Shown: positions 50,901 through 63,237 of the stretch, piece by piece
How the letters are laid out: each line of letters opens with the position of its first letter
Position numbering within the stretch: the stretch's first letter is position 1
NCBI GenBank assembly: GCA_003117195.1
Contig: BDSI01000119.1
Coordinates: forward strand, 271,378-335,377
Length of the DNA stretch: 64,000 nt
From: Eudorina sp. 2006-703-Eu-15
Lineage: Eukaryota > Chlorophyta > Chlorophyceae > Chlamydomonadales > Volvocaceae
Direction of reading: 5' to 3'
Notes under the pieces: generated by a model
Seen by the model: only the letters and a program-made list of their open reading frames with translations
Databases searched by the model: none
What the model was told of the DNA's origin: nothing
Program-made: the position numbers and the translations under genes

Positions 50901-52275
50901 GCCACCAAGGCCAGGCCGCTCACATTCGAACAGAGGTATGGTGTGTACGTGTGCTGTGGTGGCGGAGCCCAAGGCAAGCAGGAGGGGCCCACCCACTAAC
51001 GATGCTACCGCCTTGTGGCGCTACCCAGTCAGTATCTGGGCGTGTGCAGAACCCCAGGGGACGATGTGCGGTTCATTGCCGACGCAGCGCCTTAAAGCCC
51101 GTCACCCAGGCTGCGCCCCAACGACCTTGCTTTCATTGTTGTTGGCCATGTTGAGGTAGTTTGATGAGGCCATGTTGAGCACTTTCTCCTTCCGATCCTT
51201 CAGATAGACGTATGCCCCATCCAGCCTGCGCCGATCCAAGGGGGCAGCCCGAAGCCAAGGGTGTTGTTGGAAGCATTCCTGGACTTGGGCGCTGTGCCGT
51301 GGGTCCACGCGCTTCCCATGCGCGCATGTCTGTGGGCCAACTGCACGCGGGGTTCAGCCCACCCATCGCCTTGGCTGCCTCCGCGCGTTGTAACGGGCAC
51401 CCCAATATTTGATGTGCCGGTGACAGGATGGTGGCACAATCCGGGTCCGTCCATGCCTCCGCACAACGCCACCGAGCGCTATCGTGTCGTGCTGGACAGG
51501 TTCCACCTTGCCGCTTGATGCTGAGAGGGCTGCGCTGCGGATTTAGGACAAGGAATTGTGGATCGGGGCCCCCCTCACGGCGTCCGACACGTGTACGGTC
51601 GGCTAAGTAAGGCTCTGCGTGCTACATGCAACCGAATAGCCTCATTGCTCGTGCGTCCAACGTCCATGTATTTGCACATTGTCATTAAACCGCGGATCAG
51701 TCGCCTTACGCACCCTGTAATTACCGGTGGCTGCGGTGGCTGGTCTATCCCGGACAGGGAAGGGACCAGCGGCTCCGGCGACCATTCACGACAGAGCTGA
51801 TCAATTTCCTACATAAAAACAAGGACACATTAACGGTATTGCAAGGATACGAGACTGTCAGCCAGTAGACGATCAACCTTACGCTGAGGCCACAACGCGA
51901 AGTTATCATAACTTCATAATGGAGAATGTCGAATTTCATCGCGACACTAACCTTGTCTGTGAGCGGCTCTTCCGCGCGCTGGCGCACTTTGAAAGAATGC
52001 TGGAGGGCCAGGTAAACGATTACCACAATCAGCAGGCCCTCAATGACCAAATGCCCCTTGTGCTCAAGGAAGTAAGCTGGATGGAGCTTGCCACCTGGTC
52101 CCACAATTTCCCAAAAGGCGCGAAAAGCTTGCTGCAGGCCCTTCACTGTAAAAACATTTATAGGCTGGATATTTTCGGAAGATACAGAAGCATCAACACT
52201 GCCCAACAAGGCAGCTATGAAAATAGTAAGGACCGCTGCAAGCGCCAAGCCCGTCAGGACACGGCGTTGTGTCAT
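47990..52275 (-). CDS. LCB1: Serine palmitoyltransferase subunit 1 (LCB1)
   Basis: LCB1 pairs with LCB2 in the ER membrane to condense serine with palmitoyl-CoA, the first step of sphingolipid synthesis. Exon 1 (52275-51952) has two hydrophobic stretches ([20 protein letters not shown] and [16 protein letters not shown]). The next gives [18 protein letters not shown]. Then come [18 protein letters not shown] (51.15 kb), [20 protein letters not shown] (50.8 kb), [13 protein letters not shown] (50.35 kb), [17 protein letters not shown] (49.95 kb), [15 protein letters not shown] (49.53 kb), [20 protein letters not shown] (48.85 kb) and the C-terminal exon ending DVLKA at 47990. The [10 protein letters not shown] block lacks the PLP-binding lysine, which is the mark of LCB1 as opposed to LCB2. 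The Cys in [11 protein letters not shown], mutated in human hereditary sensory neuropathy, is present. Internal exon ends are approximate. Confidence 0.92.
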
Positions 52276-53620
52276 CTTAACTATATAAAAAGCATAAGCA
52301 ACCACATTGATTTTGCCTTGTACCTGTGCCGCTATGGTGTAATGCGGGCTGCGCGAAGTTGAAATTATTTCCAGTTGTACAACGGCCACCGCACAGACGA
52401 CACGTACACCAGCGCCGGACGTACACATTTGTAAGGGTGTGTCCTGCGTGCTGCATGGCTTACAGACAACATAACCGCATGCACAATACTGGCACGTGCA
52501 ACACTCGGATCCATGGCGTGGAACGGTGACGTGTGTCACAGTCGCGCATCTACATGTGCGTCGTCGATACACAAGGATGAACTTCTCTCTGGCTTACGCC
52601 CCAACCTCGCAATACCTTCTGCTTTAAAGTCATAATTCTGCAGCGTCCAGCGTTGTTGGTTACATCCGCAGAAATTCCGTTATTTACAGCATGTAGCAGC
52701 CACGCATAGCTGTGTTTAAAACGCAGCCCTTCGGCAAAATTTCACCGGAGTCATACAGAACGTGGTGAATTTGCAAGGTCCCTTGGAACAGCCCCAGCCG
52801 GCACACGCTGGCACACGTTCCGTAGCTAGCGCAGCCTGGTGCAGCCAGCGAGCCGCTGTCAGCCCTAGCCGTCGTTAGGTGCGAAGATGCCACTGGCCTT
52901 TTGCCTTTTCATGAGCCTATTTGTGCTTTTGTCACATGTTTTTCGATACACAACGCGCATTTTGGCAAGCAGCTGTGACGACGAGCGCCCTGACTGGACG
53001 TGTCACGAAACCGGACTGGTTGGAAGCGAGGCCGAGGCAACGGCAGAACTTGGGTGGTGTGAGGCCATGACATTGTCAGGGTGACCTGTCGCTTAATCCA
53101 TAGCGCGGGTTCGCATCTTCGCAGATCGGATGTCCCTTTGAGTGAAGGAAAGGTGGTCTGTGTGAGCAAGCGCGCGCTCACCCCGAATAAGAGCCGCATT
53201 CAAGAGCGCTCTACTGAGGTACACCGCGTGACCAATGCCACCGGGGACGGCTGCTTCCCTGGTGGTTTGCGGGTTTCACCCCTCGAGTTGTCTCATCCGG
53301 ATGAGGCGGACATAGGGATGTTGCTGCCGCAGCTGACTGTCAAAAGCGGAGGGTAGCGGAACCGTGTGTTGAGCACCTGTCATCATCAGCGGTGCTGGTT
53401 TCGTCAGGCCGTTGCGCCACCCCTGTTCCAGCGCGGGCGAGAGTCAGGACAGGACCCAAGTTTGGGCTGGGTAATAAGGTAGGCATACAGCAAGGCTCAT
53501 GAGCGTGCGACGGCGTGCGACGATAGCGCGGCGTTCCAGGGCGAACCTGCTCTGGCCCCGTCTGGTCCCCACGTTCGTGCATATCAACCGCACCACATAC
53601 ATTCCGTGGAAGCGTGCGTC
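52276..53620. promoter_or_regulatory. Divergent upstream region between LCB1 and P5CS
   Basis: This 1.3-kb interval separates two head-to-head genes. Short open frames (such as 52887-53084, with a hydrophobic start) lack splice context or family similarity. It presumably holds both promoters. Confidence 0.4.
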
Positions 53621-56600
53621 ATGGAAGTTGTTTCGTTCGCATCACACGAGGTACCAGGAAACCGGTTCCTGTTAAACACCTGTTCAACACCTGAACAGGT
53701 GAAGGCGGTGAAGCCGTGCCTTGCAGAGCAATTGCATTCCTGCAGACTTTGAAGCAAGCTTACCTTCAAGCGGACTAGAAGCAGACGTTATAGAACAGAA
53801 CTTGCGGGAAGTTGGATTTCATTTCCGTTCCAACGACCAACCATCTCTCGGAGTTGCATGCTCCTTGCGCACATGCGCAGTGACACGCGGTTAATTGCCC
53901 TCACTTACTGATATATGCGCGCTGTCACGTCTCACCTGTAGGTCTTGAAATCCTTCACGCGTCGTTCTAAAACTGTCATACCTTTGCAAGGACTACGGTA
54001 TCAAAATATGGGTGGCATCCTGGTCGATCGCTTTGGTAAACCTGTTGCTTTTAGAGAGGGAGTTGCTGCAGCCCGGAAGATAACAGTGCAGGTATGCACG
54101 GGTGGGATCGTGTCCGCGGCCGCCGAGCAGGTGGGATGAGCAGGTATAATCCATGTATGTCAGACCAAGTACTCCACTTGCCGTGCAGGTGGCGATCAGT
54201 TCCGTTGCGAAGCAAGATGGACATGGACTTTCACTGGCGCTGCTAGGTAAACTCGGCTGATTGGGCAAATGATGTCGAGGGTAATAAACTGAGCAAAAAG
54301 AATTTCTGTCATTAATTTGTCTAAAGCGGTCTCTATTCAAGAAAATGTAATTCCTCGCAGCAATAGCCGCCGCCCAAGACTCGTGTTGACGGAGACTTAG
54401 ATCTCCACGACGGCTTGCTTCATAGCATAAAAGCGATTATACTTTGGAAAATCGATTCATAAGGCAGGAGGCGCACCGTGGTTGGGTGGAGTACGTTGAC
54501 GGGTCCATACCGCACCTCTCTTCACCACACTCTCACCTCTCCCTTCGCGGCCCTCGAGCAGGAACCGTCGCGGATCAGCTGCAGCTGCTTGCGTCCCTGG
54601 GGTACGAGCTGCAGCTTGTCCTGTCGGGTGCGTCGGGTGGGGCCACCAGCGGGACCAAGGTTGATCCGGAGAAGGGCGGCCGGGTTGCCGAGCTGGAGGC
54701 AGGGAAACTGCTGCGCGCGATGATAGGGCCGTACCCTGTTCCCTACCCCGATGCCCACCCCGACGTGCGGGCGGGGAGGGCTTCAGGTTGGCCATGAGGG
54801 GCAGGGCCTCGATGGTCCAAGCGGCAGGCAGGCTGGGTCTGGCGGTGTGTGGGCAGCGGCTGGTGCGGGACTGCCACATCACTGGCATGTACGACAGGAT
54901 CCATGGCTGTTCATAATATGGCGAACTTTGGGGGGAGCAGGAGTCGATGCATCCTCTAATGTTCCGAAACCACGGCAGGAGGGGCGTCGTCGGGCCCTTG
55001 GCCGTTTGGAAAGCCTGCAGAGGCGCGACTCCCACTGTCCAGAGGCGCGGCTCCGGGGGCACCCGCTTGAAGGGCCGGGCGGGCGCTGCTCCACGGCCCC
55101 CGCCCGTTCCCTTCTCTCGCTCCATCACCTCTCCTCGCCCCTCCTAACCGTCCCTTCGCTCCCCCCCGGCGGTTGTTGTTCTTTCACGCCGCCAGGCGAG
55201 CCATCCGCCTGTGGCAAGGCCGCGCACGCGGTCCAGAGTCTGTTGAAGCTCAAGGTGCGGTGCGGACAACGGCGGGGCGGAGGGGAGGGAAGGGGAAAGG
55301 GAGAAGGGGGAGGGAATATAGGAAATTGGTAGACATATTCAAACTGCGCTAGTTCCAGAGCAAACGTCCGGTGAAGAATCACCTGTACCTGGATCTCCAG
55401 CGATGCGACGACGTCCATCTTGTAGGCCTCGGCTGGCGGCTGTTCAAATACCGAGGAGCCCTAGCTCCCAAAGTCAACTAAAAGTCGATGAGTAACGTGA
55501 GAAGCAGGGGACGGGATGAAGGTGAGGGAAAGGGGAGAAGGAGGGGGGTAGGGCGAGTACTCGTAGGCGCAGCTTCGCCATTCTTTTCTCACCCCCGCAT
55601 CCGCATCCGCACATACATGCAAACAAGTGGTTGACTGTCTCATGTCGACCTCTCCCCTCCCACGTGGCGACGGGCGTGGCGTGGCGTCCTCTTCCCCAAC
55701 CCCCCTGACGCCCTCGCTCCCTCCACCACCTTTACGTCTCCCCCCCAGGAGCCGGTGGTGGATGTGGCGGTGGACCAGACGGCGGATGAGGGGACTCTGG
55801 CCACTGCGGCCGCCCGGCAGTTCGGGTCGGGGCTGCTGGTCTACCTGTCCGGGGTCAGGGGCGTGGAGGCGGCGGAGGTGGGTCGCGGCGGAGGTGGAGC
55901 TGTCGGCAGCTGCCGGGAGCGGGTGCAACCACCCGAACTATAGCGAGTCCAACAGACCCGGGGGTGGGTGGGAGGGTCTGGGTTCACGCACCACAGTACC
56001 AGGTGTACTGATTGTATGATGTAAATGTGCTGGCGATGACGATGGCGATGGTGGTGTTGATGGTGGTGGTGCTGCTGCTGCTGTCCTTGCAGGGTCGGGT
56101 CGTACGGGTCTACCAGCCCGCACCCGAGGGCGCCGCCGCCGCCGCCCCGCTGCCCATCGTAACCGCCGCCTGGGCCGCCGCCTCCGCCCCCGGCGGCTGC
56201 CCGGTGGTGCTGGCGGCGCTGGGCGAGCCCGATGTGCTGCTGCGAGTGGGGGCGGGTCAGGACGTGGGGACGCTGGTGGACCCGGCAGCGGCGGAGGCGG
56301 CGGGGGGTTCCAAGGCGGCGGCGGCGGCCAGCTCGGCCAGGGACATGGCGGTGCGGGCCCGGGCGGCCAGCAGGAAGCTGCAGGTGACAGGGCGGGGAAC
56401 AGGGCGGGCATCGGGGTGGGCATCGGGGTAAGGGGGGACGAAGCGGTGCAGTGACAGCGAATGAGTACATGGGTGGCTGCAAGATCAAAGACCTGGGGTG
56501 CTGTTGATGTATCGAGTACCGCGCGAGAAACTACCGCTACGGTATCTGGGAACGGTCCCTAGAAACGGTGACGGCCAAGTCCAGTCCGTCGGATGGGGCG

Positions 56601-59600
56601 CCGCAGCACGGGGAGCAATGGGGAGGGGAGGGGCGCGTTGGTCGAGTGCAGGTGGGGTAAGAGTGGCGTGGAGTGGGGGGTTCAGGAGAGGGGAGGTGGA
56701 CACTGTGCTTGGCTGGAGGGGCTCCAGGGAGGGAGGGCGCCCTGGGAGGGAGGGAGCGGAGGAGGGAGGGCGCGGTCTAGGGTTCAGGATGGGTCTCAGC
56801 GGGGAAGGAGCTCAAGCTCCCGCTGAGCCCCAACCTGGTGTACTTCCCCCGTCGGCCTCCCCCTCAACCCCTTTGACGCCTTGAGTCGATGACCAAGACA
56901 GCGGAACCCCCTCTTCCCGTCTTTGTCAATAAAGACAGCGAAATCGCGAAACAATAGTAGTTGTCCGGTTGGCTGACGCCGCCGTCGAAGGAGAAACCAC
57001 CTCCCCCCCCCTCGATTTGCGCTGCCCCACAGGCCATGAGCAGCCAGGAGCGTAGTGCGGCGCTGCTGCGGGTGGCGGACGCGCTGCTGGCGGCCCAGGA
57101 CGAAATCCTCAAGGTGCAAGCCGCGCCGTGGGGGGGGGGGAGCGCGGGGGCGGGGGCTGCGGGTTTTTGCAGTCTTGATGGACGGACAGTTATGAGGGAG
57201 CGAGCTGGCGATCTATAGCAGAAGCTGCGGGACGCAGCAGGTCCGGCCTCGCCCCGGCCCGGCCCGGCCCAGCCTGTGTGTCAACTCCACCTGTGGTATC
57301 TTGATTACCTACCTACCTAGCTACCATCCATCCATCCGTTCCTCTCGCCGCCGCTTCGTGATAGTGCCCCACAGCTGGTTACTGGGCGGTTTGGATAAGC
57401 CTTACCAGTGTTCTGTACACTCCTGGTTACTGGACTCGCTGTCGGTTGACGTGTCTGGGCTTCACAAGGATTGTCATTGGCATTACACTCGCCGCCCCGC
57501 CCCGCCCCCGCCTCCGGCAGCAGCGCAGCTTGAAATGTCTACCAATTTCCTATACCCCCGCCCCCGCCTCCGGCCCCCAGGCCAACGAGCGCGACGTGGC
57601 TGAGGCCAGTGGCAAAATCAGTGAGTCGCTGCTGCAGCGGCTGGTGCTGAAGCCCGCCAAGATAGCCCAGCTGGCGGAGGGCATTCGGGCCATTGCGGCG
57701 CAGGAGGAGCCGCTGGGCAGGCTGCTGAGGAAGGTGGAGCTGGCGGAAGGTGGGGAGCAGGGTGGCTGTCGGCAGGGGCAGACGGGGGGCCTGGGGTAGG
57801 GTGGCAATGGATAGGGCAGGCCTTCCCGCCACGGAACTCCCCTGTGCGCTTCAGGCAGGGGGTTGAGGGTTCAGGGTCCCTAACGTCGAAGGAGACACGG
57901 ACATCCGAGTAGTCCGTATGCAAACCTTGCCACGTCTCCTCCCACTCGGCAAGGCCCCCTCTTCTCCTCGACGCGCCGATTCGTTTGTTCAACCCCGCAC
58001 ACCCTCCTCCCTTCTCCTTCTGCGCGCCGTCCTCGCCTCCCCCCCCCCAAAAATCCCCCGCGCTGCCGCGCCCCCCCCCCCCCCCGCGCCGCCCTGCCCC
58101 AACCCCCCCACCCGGGCGACGCAGGTCTGATCCTGGACAAGGTGACGGTGCCCATCGGTGTGCTGCTGGTCATCTTCGAGGCCCGCCCGGATGCGCTGCC
58201 GCAGATTGCCAGCCTGGCGATCAGGTCGGGGAACGGCCTGCTGCTCAAGGTGGGGGCAGGGGAGGGGGTGGGGGGGTGGGGGGGTTGAAGCACAGGGGGG
58301 GGGCCTTGGTTCTGTGGGCGGAGGGCGGTGGGACGCAGCCGGCGGGCTGGGTCACCGGAAGTGACCCGAGGTAAGGCAGATCTGGAAGGGAAGGGAGGTT
58401 GGAAGGTTGGGTAGATGAGTGCGAAACCCGGCCGCAAACCTCCCACCAATTTCCTATACCCCCACCTCTGCCTGTCCCTCGTCGCCGGGGCCTAGCGCTT
58501 CCGAGTCCCAACCCCGATCGCCTCTCCCAGCCAGTCCCCTCCCTCCGCATGTCCGATCCGCGCACGTGCTCTCACTCCCCGCCCTCCACCCTCCGCCCTG
58601 CTCTGCACTGCACTGCACCTCCACCCTGCCTGCCGCCCCTGCGCGTTCTGGCGGCCGCCTGGGTGCAGGGCGGCAAGGAGGCCACCCACTCCAACGCCAC
58701 GCTGCACAAGGTGATTGTGGACGCCCTGGGTGCCGATCTGGGTCCCGACCTGATCGGACTGGTGACCAGCCGCGAGGAGATCGAGAGCCTGCTGGCGCTG
58801 GATGACGTCGTGGACCTGGTCATTCCGCGGTAGGGGTGTAGGGGGTGCGGGGGGGGGGGGAAGAGAAGGGGAACTTAGGGGGGCGGGGGGGGGGTGCAAA
58901 GGCCGGGTGGGTTTTGGGTGGGGAGAAGCCAAGGGGGAGGTCGGAGAGGTCAGGGGGAGTCTTAAGGGTTCAGGATTTAGGGGGGTCATTCAGGGGCCAT
59001 TTGGCAAGTTGGTGACTCGACATTCGCAGGGTCCCGGCTCCCCGGCCCCACATCCGCCTTACCTCCTCCGTGCTAGGTCTTGGACAGCTCACTCTCTGTT
59101 CCCCCAACCCCTCCCCCACCAACCTCCCCCCGACCACCCCCCTTGATGTCTACCCATGTCATATAACCCCGACCACCCCCCCTTGATGTCTACCCATGTC
59201 ATATAACCCCGACCACCCCCCCTTGATGTCTACCCATGTCATATAACCCCGACCACCCCCCCTTGATGTCTACCCATGTCATATAACCCCTGACCATCCC
59301 CCCTCCTGCCCCCTCAGCGGCTCCAACGCGCTGGTGTCCCACATCAAGCGCAATACGCGCATCCCCGTGCTGGGCCACGCGGACGGCATCTGCCACGTGT
59401 ACGTGGACGAGGCGGCGGACCTGGAGACGGCCCTGCGGATCATCCTGGACGCCAAGACCGACTACCCGGCGGCCTGCAATGCGGTGGAGAAGGTGCTGGT
59501 GCACCGGAGCTGGGTGGACAAGGGGGGCCTCAAGGTGTGTGACGGCGGCCGTGGGGGGAAAGGGGGAGGAATGGACGGTGGAGGGAGGGGGAGGCGCTGG

Positions 59601-62600
59601 GGCCCCGCGGCTGTGCTGTTGTGTGACGGCGGCCGTGGGGGGAAAGGGGGCGAGGGGAGGGGTGGACAGTGGCGGGAGGGGGAGATCACCCAGGGTTAGA
59701 GATCACCCAGGGACCCCGCGGCCGTGTTGTTGGTGCAACGGCTTGGGCACGGTGTCCGAAGCCCAGGTGGCGGTCCGCTTGGAGGTACGGCACGGTACGG
59801 GGAAGTACGGAGGGGTACGGAAGGCCCGAGGTTGTGGTTTTTGCCCTGGTGGGACTCGTCGGGAGTAGGGTCGTCCTCACCCGCCCTCCACCCGCGCATA
59901 TCCCCTCCTTGCACCCCCGCACATCCATCCACCCCGCACCCACATCCTGCAGGCCATCCAGGAGGCCCTCCAGACGGGGGGCGTCAGCGTGCACGTCGGT
60001 AAGCGGCGGTGTAAAAAGGGGGTCTCTGGAGGCTGATGAGATGCGCGAGGGGGGGGGACGGGGAGGGGGAGGGGGGCCGCGAAGCCGGGTGCGAGGGGGG
60101 GCGAGTGCTCGAGGCTTGTGTGTCCGTGGCATTGTCGCTGACCTCATCCGCGAGATGGCCGGGTCCCGTCTGACTGGCGTTGCAGGCGCCAGGAAGCCAC
60201 CCTGTGTTCAGCGAGGGAAGTGTATGTCTATGACTGAGGGAAGTGTATGTCTATGTGTGTATGTGCAAACACATCTCGAGGGGATGGATCCCAGGGACGG
60301 AGGGGGTCGGGGCGGAAGGGGGCTGTTGGGATCCGGAGTGAGGGTTGCCGGGGTGGGGTGGGGTCGGCCGGCAGAGAGCACATCTGCGCGCATAATGCGG
60401 TCTGGGTGTCTTGCTCATCCCCTGCATCGCCCACCCACCCACCCACCGCCCGCTGCCTCTTGAACTATGATTACCATCATGTTCCGACGCTGACTGGGAA
60501 GAATCTAATACACGGACCTGGGGCCCTGTTGCCCAAGTCAGCAGCTGCAACACCCCCTCACCCGCCACCCAACCCCTACCCGTCCCCCGCCTCGCTCCCT
60601 CAGCGCAGCTGAGTGACCGTATGTCGACCAATGCCCTGTACCCCCGCCCCCCACCCCGCCCCCTCAGGAGACAGTCTGAAGGAGTCCCTTCCCGAGCTGC
60701 CGGCCGCCCCCTCCCCCCGCCACGAGTACAGCGCCCTCGCCGTGACGCTCGAGGTACGGCCCGGCTGGGGAGGGGAGGGGGGACTGGGGAGGGGAGGAGG
60801 GAGGGGATCATCGGTTGGGTGCTCCTCTGCGGTCTCGCTACCGTACTGGAGGCTTAGAGGCTTTGAGCTTAAACCAGACCAAAACTTCGAGGGACGCGGC
60901 TGAGCGAGGGGGGGAGGGGCAGGACCGGCCGTAGGGGCCGCTGCCTGCTGCGCTGCCACCGACCTCCTCCCCGGTCCCCCCTGGCCTACCCACCCCAGAC
61001 CCCACCCTGTGTTGAGTTGGGGTCCGGCTGAGCCCTGCCGACGGCTATTGCGGTCCCAGGGGGGGGGGCGGGGGCCGAGGTCACCGGAGGTCTTTATCGT
61101 TGGCATGCATTGTCGCCGGGCTGGGTGTGTCTGGGCTGCTTCTTTTCAACCTCCGGAGGTCCATCTTACCCGTGGGTCCAAAAGAGTTCATGATTGGATT
61201 TATGGGGGCATTCTCGGGTAGGGCCGCGCGGAGGCGCAGCAGGCGTACTCTCTGTAGCCCTCTGGGATCGCCCCCCAGGACCCCTCTGGCCCTGACCCCC
61301 CGCCGCTGCCGGCCCTGGCCCCCCCCACTCCTCATTCTCGCAGGTGGTGGATGACATGGACTCCGCCATCGACCACATCCACAAGTGAGAACCTGAGGGG
61401 GACCTGGGAGGGGGGGAGGTAAAGGAAAACTGGGGGGGGGAGGGTAAGGAAAATTGGGGTTGACATATTCATCTTTATTGACAACGGGGGTTGTGAAGGG
61501 AAATGGTAGACATATTCATGTCTACGCTGCTGCCAGAGCACAAGGGACCTGAGGGGGGGGGAGGAGAGGGGCTACCCCTCCGCGGGAGGAGCGGGGCAAT
61601 GAGGAGGCAGGAGAGGGGACGGGGTAGTGGCGGCGGCTTGTCACCTGGGACCCAGCGCCGCTGGCGTGAGGCGAGATTACGGGGTGCGTTCGGGATTTGG
61701 GTCATTCATTGCACGGCACATCGCCCCAACCCGCGATCCCACTACCACCCGCCCTTTCCCGGATTTGATTTGTTGCCGCGCCTCTCCGCCGGATCCTTTT
61801 CTTGGGCCCTCGTTTTCACGGCCGCAATCTCGCTCATCCCTCCCGCCCTCCCACTCTCTCCACGCACGCACCCGCACCCACCCGCACATGCAGGTACGGC
61901 AGTGCCCACACGGACTGCATCGTCACTAACGACGGCTCCCGGGCGGAGGCCTTTCTGAGGCGGGTGGACAGCGCCTGCGTCTTCCACAACGCGTCCACAC
62001 GTTTCGCGGACGGCTTCCGGTTCGGCCTGGGCGCCGAGGTGGGTAGGGGGTATAGCGACTTGGTTGACATATTCAAACTGGTGGGTGAGGACGGGGAAGA
62101 AGGGGTTCGGGTAAGGGGTGTTGATATGGAGGGATGTCGGGATGGGGTGGGGCAAGCTTCCCACCCAGGCGAAGGCCAGGGGGGTTGGATGTGGGGGAGT
62201 ATGCAGCGGATAGGAGAGGGAGGGGCATGCACCGGTTCCTCGATGTACGGCATGCGACCCAAGGGGTAACCCGACGGCTGAAGCCCCCCGGGGAGGCCTG
62301 TGCGCCCCTGGGGTGCAGTACTCGGCCCCTCGGTCCTCGTACACTTTGCCCCCCCCCTCCGCCGAGCGTTCTCCGCGCCCAGTCACGACATCCCTCTCGC
62401 TTCCCTCGGCGGCCCCGCCCTCCTCCCCTCCCTGCCCGGACCCCTCTGGCCCCCTCCCCAGGTTGGCATCAGCACCAGCCGCATCCACGCCCGCGGCCCC
62501 GTGGGTGTGGAGGGGCTGCTGACCACCAAGTGGGTGCTGCGAGGGGACGGACACATCGTGGCCAAGGACAAGGGGGTGCAGTACTCCCACAAGCCGCTGG

Positions 62601-62716
62601 GGGGAGCACCTGGAGCCGGGGGCGGGGCGGAGGCGGAGGCGGAGGCGGCGGCTGAGGGCCAGGAGGGCGGAGGGCGGCGGCGCCACGGCGGGGGGCCGCG
62701 CTGCGTGGTGATGTGA
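53621..62716 (+). CDS. P5CS: Delta-1-pyrroline-5-carboxylate synthase (degenerate glutamate kinase fused to glutamyl-phosphate reductase)
   Basis: P5CS normally phosphorylates glutamate and reduces it to the proline precursor. Kinase half: exons 53942-54091, 54189-54246 and 54562-about 54630 read [47 protein letters not shown], then pieces near 54.79-54.9, 55.2, 55.75 and 56.1-56.38 kb. Reductase half, all phase-checked: 57033-57113, 57581-57749, 58125-58249, 58669-58829, 59318-59534, 59953-59998, 60668-60753, 61344-61384, 61894-62038 and 62462-62716 (TGA). Landmarks are [52 protein letters not shown] and the catalytic cysteine in [10 protein letters not shown] (codon 59475-59477). The tail is Gly/Ala/Arg-rich and ends RCVVM. 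The first exon ([10 protein letters not shown], 53621-53650) fits in phase but is weakly supported; kinase-half boundaries are partly approximate. Confidence 0.9.
59121..59290. repeat. 40-bp tandem repeat in a P5CS intron
   Basis: Four near-identical units of ATATAACCCCGACCACCCCC and following TTGATGTCTACCCATGTC occur with a 40-bp period (ATATAACCCC at 59161, 59201, 59241 and 59281). They lie in the intron between exons 58669-58829 and 59318-59534. Confidence 0.95.
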
Positions 62717-63232
62717 GGGCGCGGGTTCCAGCCGGAACGATGTGTCTCTGTATGTCTGTGTGTGTTTGTGTATGTGCCGCGAGGGCATTGGGGGGATCTG
62801 GGAGATCAAAGTTGCAGCGGGTGCGAGTGGGAACGGGGACGGCATGGAGTGATTTCACTTGGGAGGGCAGGGTCCCTGGGGGCGAAGCAGGGACGCGGGA
62901 AGGCGGCTCACAGTCTCGCAGAGGGACATCTGGGGCCAGGAAGGGGGATATGAGCGGTCGCGAAGAGAGGTTGGACTCCTGGTGGGGCTTCTACCGAGGA
63001 GGCGGGCTCTAGGATGAGGGGCGGGGCTGCTCGCGCCATCATCGTGTCGGGGCAGGGACCCTGAGATTGCTTGGGTGCGCGGCACGGGACGCAGCGGTCG
63101 CCCCCTGGAGGTCTTGTCCGTAAGCTACGAGGTCGTCGTGAAGAACCTTCCGTTGAACTGAAACGGCGCGACCTGCGAGGCGATGCAGTGGGTGCGGCGC
63201 CGGCTTGAGGTGATGGGTTGAGCACGGCCGTT

Positions 63233-63237
63233 TGTAA
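63233..63237 (+). terminator. TGTAA poly(A) signal for P5CS
   Basis: It is about 520 nt after the P5CS stop codon, with no coding pattern in between. Confidence 0.55.

Noticed and set aside
52887..53084. Short plus-strand frame with hydrophobic N-terminus upstream of P5CS
   Set aside because: It ends in a stop before any donor that joins to the P5CS exons in phase, and the sequence after the hydrophobic start is not conserved-looking.
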